The position numbers and the translations under genes were made by a program. Below the pieces are notes generated by a model, which was given only the letters and a program-made list of their open reading frames with translations, did no database searches and was not told where the DNA came from. From Neomicrococcus lactis (GTDB lineage Bacteria > Actinomycetota > Actinomycetes > Actinomycetales > Micrococcaceae), in NCBI RefSeq assembly GCF_014200305.1, contig NZ_JACHBL010000001.1:1426001-1490000 (forward strand): 64,000 bases of DNA. Reading direction: 5' to 3'. Below are positions 34,782 to 45,135 of this stretch, one piece after another (positions within the stretch are counted from its first letter, which is position 1; every line of letters starts with the position of its first letter).

Positions 34782-36224
34782 CTAGTACGCGCCGTCCGAG
34801 GTCAGGACCGCACGAACGGTCTTGAAGAGGATCACCATGTCCTGAATCAGGGACCAGTTCTCCACGTAATACAAGTCCAAGCGAACACTGTCTTCCCAGC
34901 TGAGCGCAGAGCGCCCGGAGACTTGCCAGAGGCCTGTGATGCCGGGCTGGACCAGGAACTTGCGGTGCACGTGCTTTTCGTACGCTTGCACTTCATCCGG
35001 AACGGGCGGGCGTGGGCCCACGAGGCTCATTTCACCGACCAGGACGTTCCAGAGCTGCGGCAGCTCATCGATGCTGTAGCGGCGGATAAAGGCGCCGACC
35101 TTGGTGATCCGCGGATCCTTCACGATCTTGAAGAGCACACCATTGCCTTCGTTCTGGTCCATGAGATCTGCCTTCTTGGCTTCAGCATCAGGAACCATAG
35201 AACGGAATTTGTGCATGTGGAAGATTTCGCCCCCCTTGCCCACGCGCTTTTGGTGGAAGAAAATCGGTCCACGCGACTCCATCCGAATGGCGATCGTCGT
35301 CACGAGAAAGAGTGGAGAGAGCAAGAGGAGGCCGACTCCAGCACCGATGACATCAGACGCTCGCTTGGCAAAGCCTTTGATGCCCTCGAGCTTCGGGGTG
35401 GAGACGTGGATGAGCGGCAGGCCGTTGACGGGCTGCGTGTGAATTCGGGGGCCGGCCACGTCCGTGAGGGCTGGCGCCATAATGAGGGAGATTCCGCGGT
35501 CCTGGAGTTCCCAACCGAGACTACGCATCACACGCGGGCTCAACATGGAACCAGAAGACACTGCAAGGGCTTCAACCTCGTACTCATCCACGGCGGCCAG
35601 GATGCCGTCGATGTCACGCGAAACTCCAGCCACCGGAATGGGCAGTTCGTCACCGCTCGGCGAAGACACGGCATAGCCAGGCATGTAGGCCGCGACCGGG
35701 ACGTAGCCGGCTTCGGGAGTCTCGTTCAGGTTGTTATAGAGGTGCAAGACCGTGGACGGTCCGCCGACAATCATGAGCTTTCGGGTGAAATACCCCTCGT
35801 GGCGCTTTCTCGAGAGATGCCGCCGGTAGAACCAGCGTCCAAGGATCAAGAACAGCACACCAGCCGGAAGCGCGAGGCCCACGTAGCCTCGAGCAGTTTG
35901 AATCCCGAAGGCGTAAGAGAAGATGGCGATAGCGCCGAAAAGATAAAGCGAAGCAACGGCGATGCGTTTGTATTCCTCGGAGCCAATACCAATGATCTTG
36001 ACGTCGCGGGAGCCCCAGAGGTCCAAGAGAATCAGCCAGAAAATCGCGATTCCCGCGGACAGCCAGCCGTAGTCAGCCGGTATGGTGCCCTCGAGTTCTG
36101 CACCAGAGAAGCCACCGAAGCGATATACCTGAGCCACGGCCATCGCAAGAGCAATCGCGACGGCATCAATGATCGCTAGGACCGTGGGAATGCCAATCCA
36201 CCACGGTTTGCCTAAGACTTTCAC
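34782..36224 (-). CDS. Polyprenyl-phosphate sugar-1-phosphate transferase (exopolysaccharide initiating enzyme)
   Basis: A 480-residue WbaP/CpsE-type enzyme that starts repeat-unit synthesis by loading sugar 1-phosphate onto undecaprenyl phosphate. Four hydrophobic helices at about 10-140 are followed by a cytoplasmic CoA-binding-like domain ([16 protein letters not shown]). A last membrane segment (about 290-310) precedes the catalytic domain: [56 protein letters not shown], and [13 protein letters not shown]. Start is GTG 36224. It lies 20 kb away from the glycosyltransferase operon it probably serves. Confidence 0.93.
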   Translation of the reverse strand: MKVLGKPWWIGIPTVLAIIDAVAIALAMAVAQVYRFGGFSGAELEGTIPADYGWLSAGIAIFWLILLDLWGSRDVKIIGIGSEEYKRIAVASLYLFGAIAIFSYAFGIQTARGYVGLALPAGVLFLILGRWFYRRHLSRKRHEGYFTRKLMIVGGPSTVLHLYNNLNETPEAGYVPVAAYMPGYAVSSPSGDELPIPVAGVSRDIDGILAAVDEYEVEALAVSSGSMLSPRVMRSLGWELQDRGISLIMAPALTDVAGPRIHTQPVNGLPLIHVSTPKLEGIKGFAKRASDVIGAGVGLLLLSPLFLVTTIAIRMESRGPIFFHQKRVGKGGEIFHMHKFRSMVPDAEAKKADLMDQNEGNGVLFKIVKDPRITKVGAFIRRYSIDELPQLWNVLVGEMSLVGPRPPVPDEVQAYEKHVHRKFLVQPGITGLWQVSGRSALSWEDSVRLDLYYVENWSLIQDMVILFKTVRAVLTSDGAY

Positions 36225-36334
36225 CGACTATCAGCACCTTCAACGGAATCATTCAACATGGGAACGAGAATCGAATGGTTGGAGGGTCGATCTGTGTGTG
36301 GAACGTAGATCCCCCAAATCCGCTTCCTTGCTGA

Positions 36335-36364
36335 ATATTAGTCCTTTGAATGCATTTTTCCCAA
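36335..36364 (-). promoter_or_regulatory. Candidate promoter for the sugar transferase gene
   Basis: On the minus strand TTGGGA (36364-36359), 18 bases, TAATAT (36340-36335). It lies in an AT-rich 223-base gap and would give a leader of about 105 bases. An inverted repeat TTGCTT-N8-AAGCAA (36377-36396) lies just upstream and could be an operator. Nothing else is seen in the gap. Confidence 0.35.
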
Positions 36365-36447
36365 AGGCTGAATTTATTGCTTCGACTTTTAAGCAATTGT
36401 GACACTTCACCATTGGGAACACCGCGTCTCGCCGGTTTCGGAACGCC

Positions 36448-38265
36448 CTAACCGACGATTTCCGACAGCTCTAGCCAGCGCTCCTCGAGCGTCGCAACTT
36501 CGTCCTCAAACTCACGCAGTTCCTCGTTGAGGGCGCGCAGTCCATCAAAGTCACTCTGATCATGAGCAGCCATCTTCGCGTGCACCTTTTCAATGCTTTG
36601 CGAGAGCTTCTGAAGTCGGCGATCGATCGTCGTAATTTCCTTTTGCGCCGCACGACGCTCGGCCCCGGATACCGCAGGGGTATCTGCGGAGGCGGGCTGC
36701 GTCGTCGTACTGGATTTTGAGGACGACGGCGCAGCACCAGTCAGTGCCTCTTCCTCCGTGCGCAGGCGCAAATACTCGTCGACGCCGCCGGGCAAATGCC
36801 GCAGCTTCCCGCCGAAGAGGGCGTATTGCTGATCCGTGACACGCTCGAGGAAGTAGCGGTCGTGCGAAACCACTATCAGCGTGCCCGGCCACGTATCGAG
36901 GAGGTCCTCCATCGCGGCGAGCATGTCCGTGTCCAAGTCATTGGTGGGCTCGTCCAGGATCAGAATGTTCGGCCGTTCCAAGAGGATCATGAGCAGCTGA
37001 AGACGGCGCTTCTGGCCACCGGAGAGGTCCTTAATGGGCGTTGACAAGTGGTTTGTCGAAAAGCCGAGGCGCTCCAAGAGCTGGCCAGGGGTCAGATCCT
37101 GCGCCTTCGAACCGGAACCGATCGTGTAAGACGTGCGGAGTCGGCTGATGACTTCACGCACGGGGCTGTTGATGAAGTCCGCGAGCTCGTCGAGCTTCTG
37201 CGAGAGCGTGGCGACCTTGACGGTCTTGCCGCGCTTCACGCGGCCGGCCGTTGGCTCAACCGTTCCATCAATGAGTCCTAGGAGCGTGGACTTGCCGGCG
37301 CCGTTGACGCCGAGAATGCCCGTGCGCTCCCCGGGAGCCAGGCGCCATTCGATTTTCTTGAGGACGTCCTTGCCCGGGTAAGACACGGATGCGTCGAGGA
37401 TGTCTACAACGTCGCGGCCCAAGCGGGTAACAGCGAGCGATGCGAGTTCGACCTTGTCGCGAATCTCGGGAACGTCCGCGATGAGCGCGTTGGCGGCATC
37501 GATGCGGAACTTCGGCTTAGAGGTTCGAGCTGGGGCGCCGCGGCGCAACCAAGCAAGTTCCTTCTTCGCCAAGTTCTGGCGCTTGGATTCGATGGACGCA
37601 GCCTGACGGTCGCGCTCCACACGCTGCAGAATGTACGCCGCGTAGCCGCCTTCGAACGGTTCCACGATGCCATCGTGAACTTCCCATGTCTTCGTGGAGA
37701 CTTCGTCGAGGAACCAACGGTCGTGAGTGACTACCAGCAGGCCGCCCTGATTGGCGCGCCAGCGGTTCTTGAGGTGGTTGGCGAGCCAGTGCACGCCTTC
37801 CACGTCTAAGTGGTTGGTGGGCTCGTCGAGCATGAGGACATCGTGCTCACCGAGGAGCAGCTTCGCGAGCGCCACGCGACGCTTCTGGCCACCCGAGAGG
37901 TCCTCAACCTTTGCGTGCCAGTCGACTTCCTTGACGAGGCCGTCCATGACATCGCGCGCGGTGCGGTTGGATGCCCATTCGTGTTCGTCGGCGTCACCCA
38001 CAATGGCTTCACCCACGGTTATGTCACCGTCGAGGACGTCTTGCTGGTCTAGATAACCGACCGTCAGGCCACCCACCCAGGTGACGCGGCCGCTATCTGC
38101 CTCACTGCGCTTAGCGAGCAAACGCATGAGCGTGGACTTGCCGTCACCGTTGCGGCCCACCATACCGATGCGGTCGCCCTCGTTCAGGCCCAAGCTGGCG
38201 CCATCCAAGATGACTCGACCGTTAAACGCGATCGAAAGATTCTCTGCACCCAACAAGTGAGCCAT
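36448..38265 (-). CDS. ABC-F family ATPase (Uup-like)
   Basis: A 605-residue soluble protein with two ABC cassettes and no membrane part. Walker A motifs are GRNGDGKST (about 38) and GVNGAGKST (about 325), signature LSGGQKRR occurs twice, and Walker B/D-loop segments are VLMLDEPTNHLD and ILILDEPTNDLD. A linker of charged helices joins them, and a C-terminal Uup-type coiled coil (about 545-600) follows a low-complexity Ser/Thr linker. ABC-F proteins act on ribosomes or on DNA structures; which this does is not clear. Start is ATG 38265. A dispersed 22-bp motif copy lies at 36690-36711 in the linker. Confidence 0.93.
   Translation of the reverse strand: MAHLLGAENLSIAFNGRVILDGASLGLNEGDRIGMVGRNGDGKSTLMRLLAKRSEADSGRVTWVGGLTVGYLDQQDVLDGDITVGEAIVGDADEHEWASNRTARDVMDGLVKEVDWHAKVEDLSGGQKRRVALAKLLLGEHDVLMLDEPTNHLDVEGVHWLANHLKNRWRANQGGLLVVTHDRWFLDEVSTKTWEVHDGIVEPFEGGYAAYILQRVERDRQAASIESKRQNLAKKELAWLRRGAPARTSKPKFRIDAANALIADVPEIRDKVELASLAVTRLGRDVVDILDASVSYPGKDVLKKIEWRLAPGERTGILGVNGAGKSTLLGLIDGTVEPTAGRVKRGKTVKVATLSQKLDELADFINSPVREVISRLRTSYTIGSGSKAQDLTPGQLLERLGFSTNHLSTPIKDLSGGQKRRLQLLMILLERPNILILDEPTNDLDTDMLAAMEDLLDTWPGTLIVVSHDRYFLERVTDQQYALFGGKLRHLPGGVDEYLRLRTEEEALTGAAPSSSKSSTTTQPASADTPAVSGAERRAAQKEITTIDRRLQKLSQSIEKVHAKMAAHDQSDFDGLRALNEELREFEDEVATLEERWLELSEIVG
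36690..36711 (+). repeat. Dispersed 22-bp motif, copy 6
   Basis: AGGCGGGCTGCGTCGTCGTA plus CT, inside the ABC-F linker (opposite strand codons read SSTTTQPA). Confidence 0.8.
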
Positions 38266-38292
38266 GTATGTCCTTTGTCCTACTCTTGCGGT

Positions 38293-39306
38293 CTAGTTGC
38301 CGCGAAATACAGCGTGGTGGTTAACTACCGCGGCGCCATTGGCTGGGCCGCTGACCACCAACGCGTCAACATCAAGTTCTTCATTAATCAGCGTGCGCAG
38401 TTGCTCCGCGTGAGTCTTGCTTTCTGCGAGGAAAGCAATGGTGGGGCCAGAACCGGAGACAATTCCCCGAACAGCGCCCAAGCGCTCACCGGTACCAATC
38501 ACGGTGTCGATCTCCGGCGCCAAGTGAATGGCGGCCTGCTCCATATCATTGCGCAGATTCAGGCCCAGTGCGTTCACGTCTGCCGTGACGAGGGCCTGCA
38601 CGGTGTCGATATCCACCTCGTGCGGGGCTTCAACGTCTTGATCAGCGCGCAGCTTGTCCAAGGTCCGGTAGACCTCTGGAGTGCTCAGGCCGTAGCTTGC
38701 GGGAACTAAGACCCAGTACGTCGAGCGACGAAGGAGCATGGGCGAAACTTGGTCACCGATCCCCAATCCCACAGCCGCTCCCCCGAACAGGGCAAACGGA
38801 ATGTCAGCGCCCAACTTGGCGCCAACTACCGCAAGCTCTTCGCGATTCAAGCCGCAATCCCACAAAGCATTGCACGCCACGAGCGCGGCCGCCGCATCCG
38901 CGGAGCCACCACCCATGCCGCCAGCAATAGGAACGCGCTTGGTCACTTCAAGATCAGCACCCATGGTCACACCGGTGTAGCGTCGCAGCTCATCGGCCGC
39001 GCGCACCACAAGGTTGTCCTTGCCCAGAGGGAAGGTCTCCGGATCCGCAAACGGTGCGGAATCGGGGTGCAGCGAAATGGTGAATTCGGAGTCCATGCGT
39101 TCGCTCGCGCGAACGTCTTCGAACAAGCTCACGGCAAGATAGATGGTGGCCACCGAGTGGTACCCATCCTCACGCGGCGGACCGACTTCGAGAGACACAT
39201 TGATTTTGCCGGGGGCTCGCGCCACCACGCTTTTCAGGCCGATCATTTCCCGATCCCTTGGACTCAAGGCTCCGTGGTTATTCACTACCAGCCGTGGCTT
39301 AGTCAT
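38293..39306 (-). CDS. ispE: 4-diphosphocytidyl-2-C-methyl-D-erythritol kinase
   Basis: A GHMP kinase of the MEP isoprenoid pathway. Residues about 28-40 carry [15 protein letters not shown], the ATP loop is in [20 protein letters not shown], and [12 protein letters not shown] is the third GHMP motif. ATG 39306 overlaps the rsmA stop (ATGA), but the first 25 residues are not conserved in the family, so a later start is possible. The rsmA-ispE order is standard for actinobacteria. Confidence 0.95.
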   Translation of the reverse strand: MTKPRLVVNNHGALSPRDREMIGLKSVVARAPGKINVSLEVGPPREDGYHSVATIYLAVSLFEDVRASERMDSEFTISLHPDSAPFADPETFPLGKDNLVVRAADELRRYTGVTMGADLEVTKRVPIAGGMGGGSADAAAALVACNALWDCGLNREELAVVGAKLGADIPFALFGGAAVGLGIGDQVSPMLLRRSTYWVLVPASYGLSTPEVYRTLDKLRADQDVEAPHEVDIDTVQALVTADVNALGLNLRNDMEQAAIHLAPEIDTVIGTGERLGAVRGIVSGSGPTIAFLAESKTHAEQLRTLINEELDVDALVVSGPANGAAVVNHHAVFRGN

Positions 39307-40280
39307 GCGTCACCACCCGATGTTGGTTCCGCGTCTGCGCCGGGGGGAGCCTCACCCGAGGTCGTTTCGGCATTCGTACCCGAGACAGCTCCAGCACCCG
39401 CACCCTCACCAGACCCTGCCCGGGCGATAGCCGCGAACTGCTCGATGCTCAGCGTTTCACCACGTGCTTGCGGGCTGACACCTGCGGCCACCAGAATCTC
39501 TTCGGCTCGGGCTGCAGAACCGGCCCACGTCGCGAGAGCGGCGCGCAAAGTCTTGCGGCGCTGCGCGAAAGCAGCATCAATCACGGCGAATACGTCTTCG
39601 CGCTGCACGTCCCCAACGAGCGGCTTCGCGTGACGTTCAAAAGCAACGAGACCAGAGTGGATCTTCGGCGCCGGCCAGAAGACGTTCATGCCAATGACGC
39701 CGGCCTTCTTCACATCGGCGTACCACGCGGACTTTGCAGAAGGGACACCGTAAATCCTGGTGCCGGGACCTGCAGCAAGTCGGTCCGCGACTTCGTCCTG
39801 CACCATCACCAGACCGTGTTGGATGGACGGGAAGTGTTCAAAGAAATGCAACAACACGGGAACCGCCACGTTGTATGGGAGGTTCGCGACGAGCGCGGTG
39901 GGCTGCGGATCGGGCAGCTCGGTCACGTCCATGGCGTCGCTGAGGATGACGTTGAAGTCCTGCTCGCGCCCCGGACGGTATTCAGTCACGGTGCGCGGCA
40001 AGCGCTCGGCGAGCTTTGTATCAATCTCCACAGCCACCACAGACTTCGCGGCATCGAGCAGTCCAAGAGTCAGCGATCCGAGGCCGGGTCCGATCTCCAC
40101 TACCGTCTCGTCAGGGCCTACTTTCGCGGCCGCGACGATGCGACGGATGGTGTTTCCGTCGATCACAAAGTTCTGTCCGAGGGTCTTGGTAGGCCGCACA
40201 CCCACCTCCTCCGCGAGACGACGAATGTCGGTGGCTCCAAGGAGCTGGGCGGAGTTCGGGGCGTCAGTCACGCAGTCCAT
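39303..40280 (-). CDS. rsmA: 16S rRNA dimethyladenosine transferase RsmA/KsgA
   Basis: Dimethylates the two adenosines in helix 45 of 16S rRNA. I start it at ATG 40280; the open frame to 40403 includes 41 codons running through the rpf terminator and into the rpf gene. The motifs are [27 protein letters not shown] (SAM loop), the NLPYNVAVP catalytic motif and [12 protein letters not shown]. The tail from about residue 292 is a Gly/Ala/Thr/Glu-rich extension of some 35 residues beyond the usual end. Confidence 0.95.
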   Translation of the reverse strand: MDCVTDAPNSAQLLGATDIRRLAEEVGVRPTKTLGQNFVIDGNTIRRIVAAAKVGPDETVVEIGPGLGSLTLGLLDAAKSVVAVEIDTKLAERLPRTVTEYRPGREQDFNVILSDAMDVTELPDPQPTALVANLPYNVAVPVLLHFFEHFPSIQHGLVMVQDEVADRLAAGPGTRIYGVPSAKSAWYADVKKAGVIGMNVFWPAPKIHSGLVAFERHAKPLVGDVQREDVFAVIDAAFAQRRKTLRAALATWAGSAARAEEILVAAGVSPQARGETLSIEQFAAIARAGSGEGAGAGAVSGTNAETTSGEAPPGADAEPTSGGDA

Positions 40281-40287
40281 CCTAATG

Positions 40288-40325
40288 AAACAGAGCCGGA
40301 GCGGTTTAATACCACCCCGGCTCTG
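40288..40325 (-). terminator. Terminator of the rpf gene
   Basis: Minus strand: CAGAGCCGG (40325-40317), inner GG(T)/(A)CC pairing, and CCGGCTCTG (40299-40291), followed by TTTCATT. It lies between rpf and rsmA. Confidence 0.75.
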
Positions 40326-40357
40326 TGGAAGAGCACTCGCATTATTGCGAATATTTT

Positions 40358-41503
40358 TTAGCGCAAGCCCAACTTGGACGAGCATGCTGGCCAGTGTCCC
40401 CATCCACCGGAAGCGCGAAGCTTCTCGGCTGCGGCGATCTGCTGCGAAGCGGATGCCTGGTGTGGGTAGGCGGCGTACTGCGTGCCGCCGACTGCCCGCC
40501 AGCTAGAGAGCGAGAACTGCAGTCCGCCGTAGTAACCGTTGCCAGTGTTAGTGGCCCAGTTTCCCCCGGATTCGCACTGAGCCAGGGCGGCCCATGCACC
40601 GGAAACGTTGGTAGGTGCAGTTGCGGTCTTAGAGGACGACGACGCAGCTTGCGTTTCCTTGGCAGCTGCAGTCTGAGTTGCAGCCTTCGTGGCAGTTGCG
40701 GTCTGGGTTGCAGCCTTTGCGGCAGCTTCCCTAGTAGCGGTTTCCTTAGCAGCAGCAGCCTTAGCGGCGGCGGTCTGAGCAGCGGCGGTCTGAGCAGCGG
40801 CGGCCTGGCGTGCAGCTTCAGCAACCTTGGCGGCTTCAGCCTTCTTGGCGGCAGCAGCGGCCTGAGCGGTGGCAGCCTTCTTAGCAGCAGCCTTCTTAGC
40901 AGCAGCTTCCTTGGCGGCGGCAACCTTCTTGTCAGCCTCGGCCTTTTCAGCAGCAGCCTTTTCAGCAGCTGCGTCGGCAAGAGCGTCAGCCGTGGTGATG
41001 GTCAGCGTCGAGTTGAGGCTGGTCAAGGGGGTGTTCTCGTCGAGGGAGATCTTGGAGCCGGACTCGATACCCAGCTGCTTGATGAGATCTTCCACGGTCA
41101 ACCCGGTGGTGCTCACAACACGGCTAGAGCCGTCGATGGAAACCTCCACACCTTTTTCGGTGAGGACGTTGATGGTCTGGCCAGCTGCGATAGGAGCATC
41201 CAGGGCCGGTGAAACTTGATCTTCGGCGCCAACCGTGACGTTAGCAGCGGTGAGAGCGTCTGCGACGGTCGATCCAAACATGGAGACGGTGCGCTCTTGG
41301 CCATCTACCGAAAGGGCGACGGTCTTCTGAAAAGAGGTGACGTAGAACAGGCCACCAATGAGGGCTAGAACTACGAGGGCTTGTACTGAGAGCTTTACCC
41401 AGCGGTTTTTTGCGGCATGAAGCACGAGATTCCAAACGACGGTGAATCCGGGCACGGGGGGTGGGTATGCACACTCAACCGCACCGCTAGAACGTCGATG
41501 CAT
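40358..41503 (-). CDS. Resuscitation-promoting factor (RpfB-like)
   Basis: A secreted, membrane-anchored muralytic protein of up to 381 residues. After an N-terminal membrane segment (about 40-56) come one to two DUF348 domains ([32 protein letters not shown]). A long Ala/Lys/Thr-rich linker (about 175-298) replaces the usual G5 domain. The C-terminal transglycosylase-like domain has [13 protein letters not shown], with the catalytic Glu, and [17 protein letters not shown] 41503 has no ribosome site, and GTG 41425 is a likely alternative start. The gene lies between tatD and rsmA as in most actinobacteria. Confidence 0.92.
   Translation of the reverse strand: MHRRSSGAVECAYPPPVPGFTVVWNLVLHAAKNRWVKLSVQALVVLALIGGLFYVTSFQKTVALSVDGQERTVSMFGSTVADALTAANVTVGAEDQVSPALDAPIAAGQTINVLTEKGVEVSIDGSSRVVSTTGLTVEDLIKQLGIESGSKISLDENTPLTSLNSTLTITTADALADAAAEKAAAEKAEADKKVAAAKEAAAKKAAAKKAATAQAAAAAKKAEAAKVAEAARQAAAAQTAAAQTAAAKAAAAKETATREAAAKAATQTATATKAATQTAAAKETQAASSSSKTATAPTNVSGAWAALAQCESGGNWATNTGNGYYGGLQFSLSSWRAVGGTQYAAYPHQASASQQIAAAEKLRASGGWGHWPACSSKLGLR
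40633..40654 (-). repeat. Dispersed 22-bp motif, copy 7
   Basis: Minus strand ACGCAAGCTGCGTCGTCGTC plus CT, inside rpf. Coding strand, read TQAASSSS. Confidence 0.8.
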
Positions 41504-41547
41504 AAGTTGCTTCGAGACAAGGGCACAAGGCGCTAGGCAACATTTTT

Positions 41548-41572
41548 TTAGATGGGCGAACGGGCCATCTAA
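41548..41572. repeat. Perfect inverted repeat upstream of rpf
   Basis: TTAGATGG (41548-41555) and CCATCTAA (41565-41572) flank a 9-base centre, preceded on the plus strand by a run of seven T. The T run is on the wrong side to make it a normal terminator for tatD, so it may be an operator for rpf. The gap 41504-41641 holds nothing else clear. Confidence 0.5.
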
Positions 41573-41641
41573 GAGCAGTTGCTTATACCCGGAAACTTCC
41601 CCGATCCCGGCTACTGACGTTCAATTGTAATCGAATTGTTA

Positions 41642-42688
41642 TCAACCCTCGAATTGGCCGTAGACCTCTTCAGTGTTCTGAGTGAGCTGGTGGCAGAGTT
41701 CTTCCACGTCAACCCCCAGATGTTTCGCCATGTATCGGACGGTGTACGGGACCATGTAAACAGCGTTCGGACGGCCTCTAAACGGGTGTGGAGTCAAGAA
41801 TGGGGCGTCTGTTTCCACCAAAATCAGCTCTTTTCGCGCAATTGCCAGTGCAGCCTGCTGATTTTTGGAGTTTTTGAACGAAACTGTGCCCGCAAATGAC
41901 ATGTACCAGCCGTGCTCATTGCAGATCTTCGCGAGAGCTTCATCACCCGAATAGCAGTGGAAAACCACCTTTTCCGGAAGTTTGATGCCACTTGTTAGCA
42001 CTTCAACTACATCATCGTGGGCATCGCGGTCGTGAATCTGCATCGCCTTGCCGGCGCGCACCGCGATGTCGATATGACGCTCAAATGAGTAGCGCTGAGC
42101 GTCACGCCCTTCTTCGCCGGTTCGGAAGTAATCCAATCCCGTTTCACCGATCGCTCGGACGCGTGGGTGTGCAGCCAACTTTTCGATTTCTGCGAGCGCG
42201 GCTTCAAGTGGGTTATCGAAGCCTTCGAGGCTCAGTTCGCTTTCGTCATCATGGCCGTGACCGCTCTCTGGGTGGAGCAAGCGGGGAGCATCGTTCGGGT
42301 GAATAGCGACAGCGGCAAGTACGCGCGGATCAGACTCGGCTGCTTGAACAGCCCAGCGGGAGCTCTTGACGTCGCAACCCACCTGGATGGCGCCCTTGAC
42401 GCCCACGGCGTTGGCTGCGTCCATGGCGTCCTTGACGGACACTTCCACCCAACCGTCACGGAAGTCCATGTGGGTGTGGTTGTCGATGACCGAAACCGGC
42501 AACGGCTTTGGTGCTGGCGGATAAGAGGTATCGCGACGCTTACCATTCTCCGCTACTGCGCTCCGGGCCCCATGCACAAGTGGCACGCCGCTGGAGTGGC
42601 GAGATACGGCGTCGTCCTTTGTAGGAATCTGTACTTCCTCGGGAACGTAGGCTGCCGGCGTTACTGAATGGAAATTCTCATCTTGCAC
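41642..42688 (-). CDS. TatD family hydrolase
   Basis: A metal-dependent TIM-barrel DNase/hydrolase of 348 residues. Metal ligands are visible in NHTHMDF (about 70), AIGETGLDYFR, IHDRDAHDD and FHCYSGDE, with VETDAPFLTPHPFRG near the end. The first 60 residues, rich in Pro, Val and charged residues, lie before the barrel and are not part of the family core. GTG 42688 is the longest start and has no clear ribosome site, so the true start may be later. It is upstream of rpf on the same strand. Confidence 0.93.
   Translation of the reverse strand: MQDENFHSVTPAAYVPEEVQIPTKDDAVSRHSSGVPLVHGARSAVAENGKRRDTSYPPAPKPLPVSVIDNHTHMDFRDGWVEVSVKDAMDAANAVGVKGAIQVGCDVKSSRWAVQAAESDPRVLAAVAIHPNDAPRLLHPESGHGHDDESELSLEGFDNPLEAALAEIEKLAAHPRVRAIGETGLDYFRTGEEGRDAQRYSFERHIDIAVRAGKAMQIHDRDAHDDVVEVLTSGIKLPEKVVFHCYSGDEALAKICNEHGWYMSFAGTVSFKNSKNQQAALAIARKELILVETDAPFLTPHPFRGRPNAVYMVPYTVRYMAKHLGVDVEELCHQLTQNTEEVYGQFEG
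42597..42618 (+). repeat. Dispersed 22-bp motif, degenerate copy
   Basis: TGGCGAGATACGGCGTCGTC plus CT, inside tatD. Four differences from copy 8, and the next bases (TTTG) also agree with copy 8. Confidence 0.5.
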
Positions 42689-42757
42689 CCCATTAGACTA
42701 ACCACAATGGCTCGATGAATAAGTACGCTAGAACGAGCAATAGCTCGAGGGGACGTC

Positions 42758-43750
42758 GTGACTACTCAACAGCAAGACCTAACACTTGGTGCCGATTTCC
42801 ATGACGCGTGCCAGCGTATTTTGGATGCGATCGATGGCGTACTGGACGGCAAACAGTCTGTCGCGCGGACGGCGCTGACCGTATTGCTCGCGCAAGGACA
42901 CCTGCTTCTCGAGGATGTGCCGGGCGTCGGTAAGACTCTGCTCGCGAAGGCTCTCGCCAAAACCATCGACGGCGATATCAAGCGCATTCAATTCACGCCT
43001 GACCTGCTGCCTTCCGATGTCACGGGTGTGTCCATTTATAACCAGGACACGCACTCGTTTGATTTCCGTACCGGCCCGGTGTTCGCGAACATCGTTATTG
43101 GTGACGAGATCAACCGCGCCTCCGCAAAGACTCAGTCGGCTCTTCTGGAATGTATGGAAGAGCGGCAGGTTTCCATTGATTCCGTGACGCATCCGCTGCC
43201 AGACCCGTTCATGGTGATTGCGACGCAGAACCCCATTGAACTTGAGGGCACCTTCCCGTTGCCCGAGGCGCAGCGCGACCGCTTCATGGCCCGAATTTCC
43301 GTGGGTTACCCGGACCGGCAGGCCGAGATGGACATGCTGGAATCCCACCAGTCCACCAATCCTTTGGACCGCGTCTCCCCTGCGCTTAATACCGGCGAGC
43401 TGCGAGCGCTAATCGACGCAGTGAAAACAGTTCATGTGTCAGAACCGATCAAGGAGTACATCGTCTCGATTGGTCGGGCCACGCGTGAACACCCTGACGT
43501 CAATTTGGGCGCCTCGCCGCGATCCTTGCTTCAGCTACTGCGGGCCGCTAAGGCGACGGCAGCGGTATCCGGGCGAAACTATGTGGTTCCGGATGACGTG
43601 AAGTCCATTGCCCACGACGTCCTCGTGCACCGCATTGTCCTTGACCGCAAGACTAAATTCTCCGGCCGCCGCGTGGACTCGTTGCTGGATAGCATTTTGG
43701 CGTCGATCCCCGTCAAGGCTGACGGTCGCGACGTAGCGGCTGGCAGCTAG
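42758..43750 (+). CDS. MoxR family AAA+ ATPase
   Basis: A 330-residue AAA+ chaperone. Walker A is GVGKTLLAKALAKT (about 57-70), with FTPDLLPSDVTG, Walker B VIGDEINRASAKTQ, ATQNPIELEGTFPLPEAQRDRFM (sensor 1 and arginine-finger region), and a C-terminal lid with LGASPRSLLQLLRAA. MoxR proteins act with DUF58 proteins, which follow directly here (23 bases). Start is GTG 42758 preceded by GAGGGGA. It heads a three-gene operon and is divergent from tatD. Confidence 0.95.
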   Translation: MTTQQQDLTLGADFHDACQRILDAIDGVLDGKQSVARTALTVLLAQGHLLLEDVPGVGKTLLAKALAKTIDGDIKRIQFTPDLLPSDVTGVSIYNQDTHSFDFRTGPVFANIVIGDEINRASAKTQSALLECMEERQVSIDSVTHPLPDPFMVIATQNPIELEGTFPLPEAQRDRFMARISVGYPDRQAEMDMLESHQSTNPLDRVSPALNTGELRALIDAVKTVHVSEPIKEYIVSIGRATREHPDVNLGASPRSLLQLLRAAKATAAVSGRNYVVPDDVKSIAHDVLVHRIVLDRKTKFSGRRVDSLLDSILASIPVKADGRDVAAGS

Positions 43751-43773
43751 CTCTTCGCGAGCCACGGATTCTC

Positions 43774-45135
43774 ATGAGCGCACCTACCCCAGTCACCCCC
43801 GGAGCCTTTTCCGCGGATGATGCCGTGGCGCAACGAAAGCTGCTTTCTCGGCAAGAACGAGCAGAGCGTCGTGAAGCGCGCAAGAAGTTCTTCCAGCGGA
43901 TTCCGCTGACCGCTCGCGGGATAGGCATGTTGGTCGCCGGTGTCCTGAGTTTGGCTCTGGCTGGAGTGCTCGGTAGACGTGAACTCCTAGCGATTTCCCT
44001 CTTTCTCATCGCACTGCCGTTGACCTCCATCGCCACCGTGTATTTGGGACGCCGTCAGATTTCGATGCAACGCACCTTCACGCCGCATCCCATCACAGCC
44101 GGCCAAACAACTCGCGTATCAAGCCGAGTCATCTTCCCCTCAACGCGCGGCTCCGCACTGCTCGTGGAGGAGCACCTTCCAGCATCGTTTGGTGCCAACC
44201 CCCAATTTACTGCGGCCCCTCATGACTCAACCGCCTTCAGCTACCGGCTTCGTCCCTCACAGCGCGGCACCCACACGGTTGGCCCGGCGACGGCTCACTT
44301 CACGGACGTCTTGGGGCTCGCAAAACAACGCGTCACGTTCGGGGAGCCCAGCGCTTTGTGCGTGCTGCCGCGAACCAACGAGACCACATCTGAGACCTCG
44401 TCCGGCGCCCAAGTAGGCAACGACAATGCCCCTACCCTGCGTCACTCCTCGCCAGACATGGATGACGTCATGGTCCGCGAATACCGCGACGGCGATCCGC
44501 TACGCCGCATTCACTGGCCGGCAAGTGCCCGGCACGGCGAGCTCATGGTCCGGCAAGAAATCTTCTCGGTGAGGTATCACGTGGCGATCATGTTGGACGC
44601 TGCGCGTACTTCTTATGGTCTCGACGTTATGCGCACGGAATCATCGTCCGCTGGCGCCGAACGGTCGGCAACAGAGCTCACCGTCCCCCGTTTCGACAGC
44701 GAACCCGGCACCACTACCGAGGACTTCAACCGGGCGCTGGAGCTGACTGCCACCCTTGTGAGCCAGATGCAGGACAACGGCGTCACAGTAGACGTCTTTG
44801 ACCACTCCGGAACTTCGCTCAACGAAGGCCTCCATTCGGTGCGTGGCTACGTGTCTCGATCAGATGACGACAGCGTGACCTGGATCCTGTCAGAGCTTGG
44901 ACTGAACGAACACCCGGCAGCTGAGCGCAATCACAACTTGCCCATCACGGAAAATCAAACGCTCATGCTCATCACGCACCGGCCCACCACGGAACATGCC
45001 GAACGCTTGGTGCGCTGGTTTGAACAGCATCGCAAGGTCACCGTGGTCATGGACACCACTGCTCCCGCCAGAATGGTCTTCGAGAACGCCGGCTGGACCG
45101 TCACCTCCGAACAGAACCTCCCGGAGGAAGTGTGA
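43774..45135 (+). CDS. DUF58 domain protein
   Basis: A 453-residue protein with two membrane helices near the N-terminus (about 49-87) after a charged segment, and a cytoplasmic domain whose signature is YRDGDPLRRIHWPASARHGELMV, the DUF58 core resembling a vWA fold. DUF58 proteins are partners of MoxR ATPases and the adjacent transglutaminase-like protein; the joint function is unknown but seems to concern the cell envelope. The stop TGA overlaps the GTG start of the next gene. Confidence 0.92.
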   Translation: MSAPTPVTPGAFSADDAVAQRKLLSRQERAERREARKKFFQRIPLTARGIGMLVAGVLSLALAGVLGRRELLAISLFLIALPLTSIATVYLGRRQISMQRTFTPHPITAGQTTRVSSRVIFPSTRGSALLVEEHLPASFGANPQFTAAPHDSTAFSYRLRPSQRGTHTVGPATAHFTDVLGLAKQRVTFGEPSALCVLPRTNETTSETSSGAQVGNDNAPTLRHSSPDMDDVMVREYRDGDPLRRIHWPASARHGELMVRQEIFSVRYHVAIMLDAARTSYGLDVMRTESSSAGAERSATELTVPRFDSEPGTTTEDFNRALELTATLVSQMQDNGVTVDVFDHSGTSLNEGLHSVRGYVSRSDDDSVTWILSELGLNEHPAAERNHNLPITENQTLMLITHRPTTEHAERLVRWFEQHRKVTVVMDTTAPARMVFENAGWTVTSEQNLPEEV

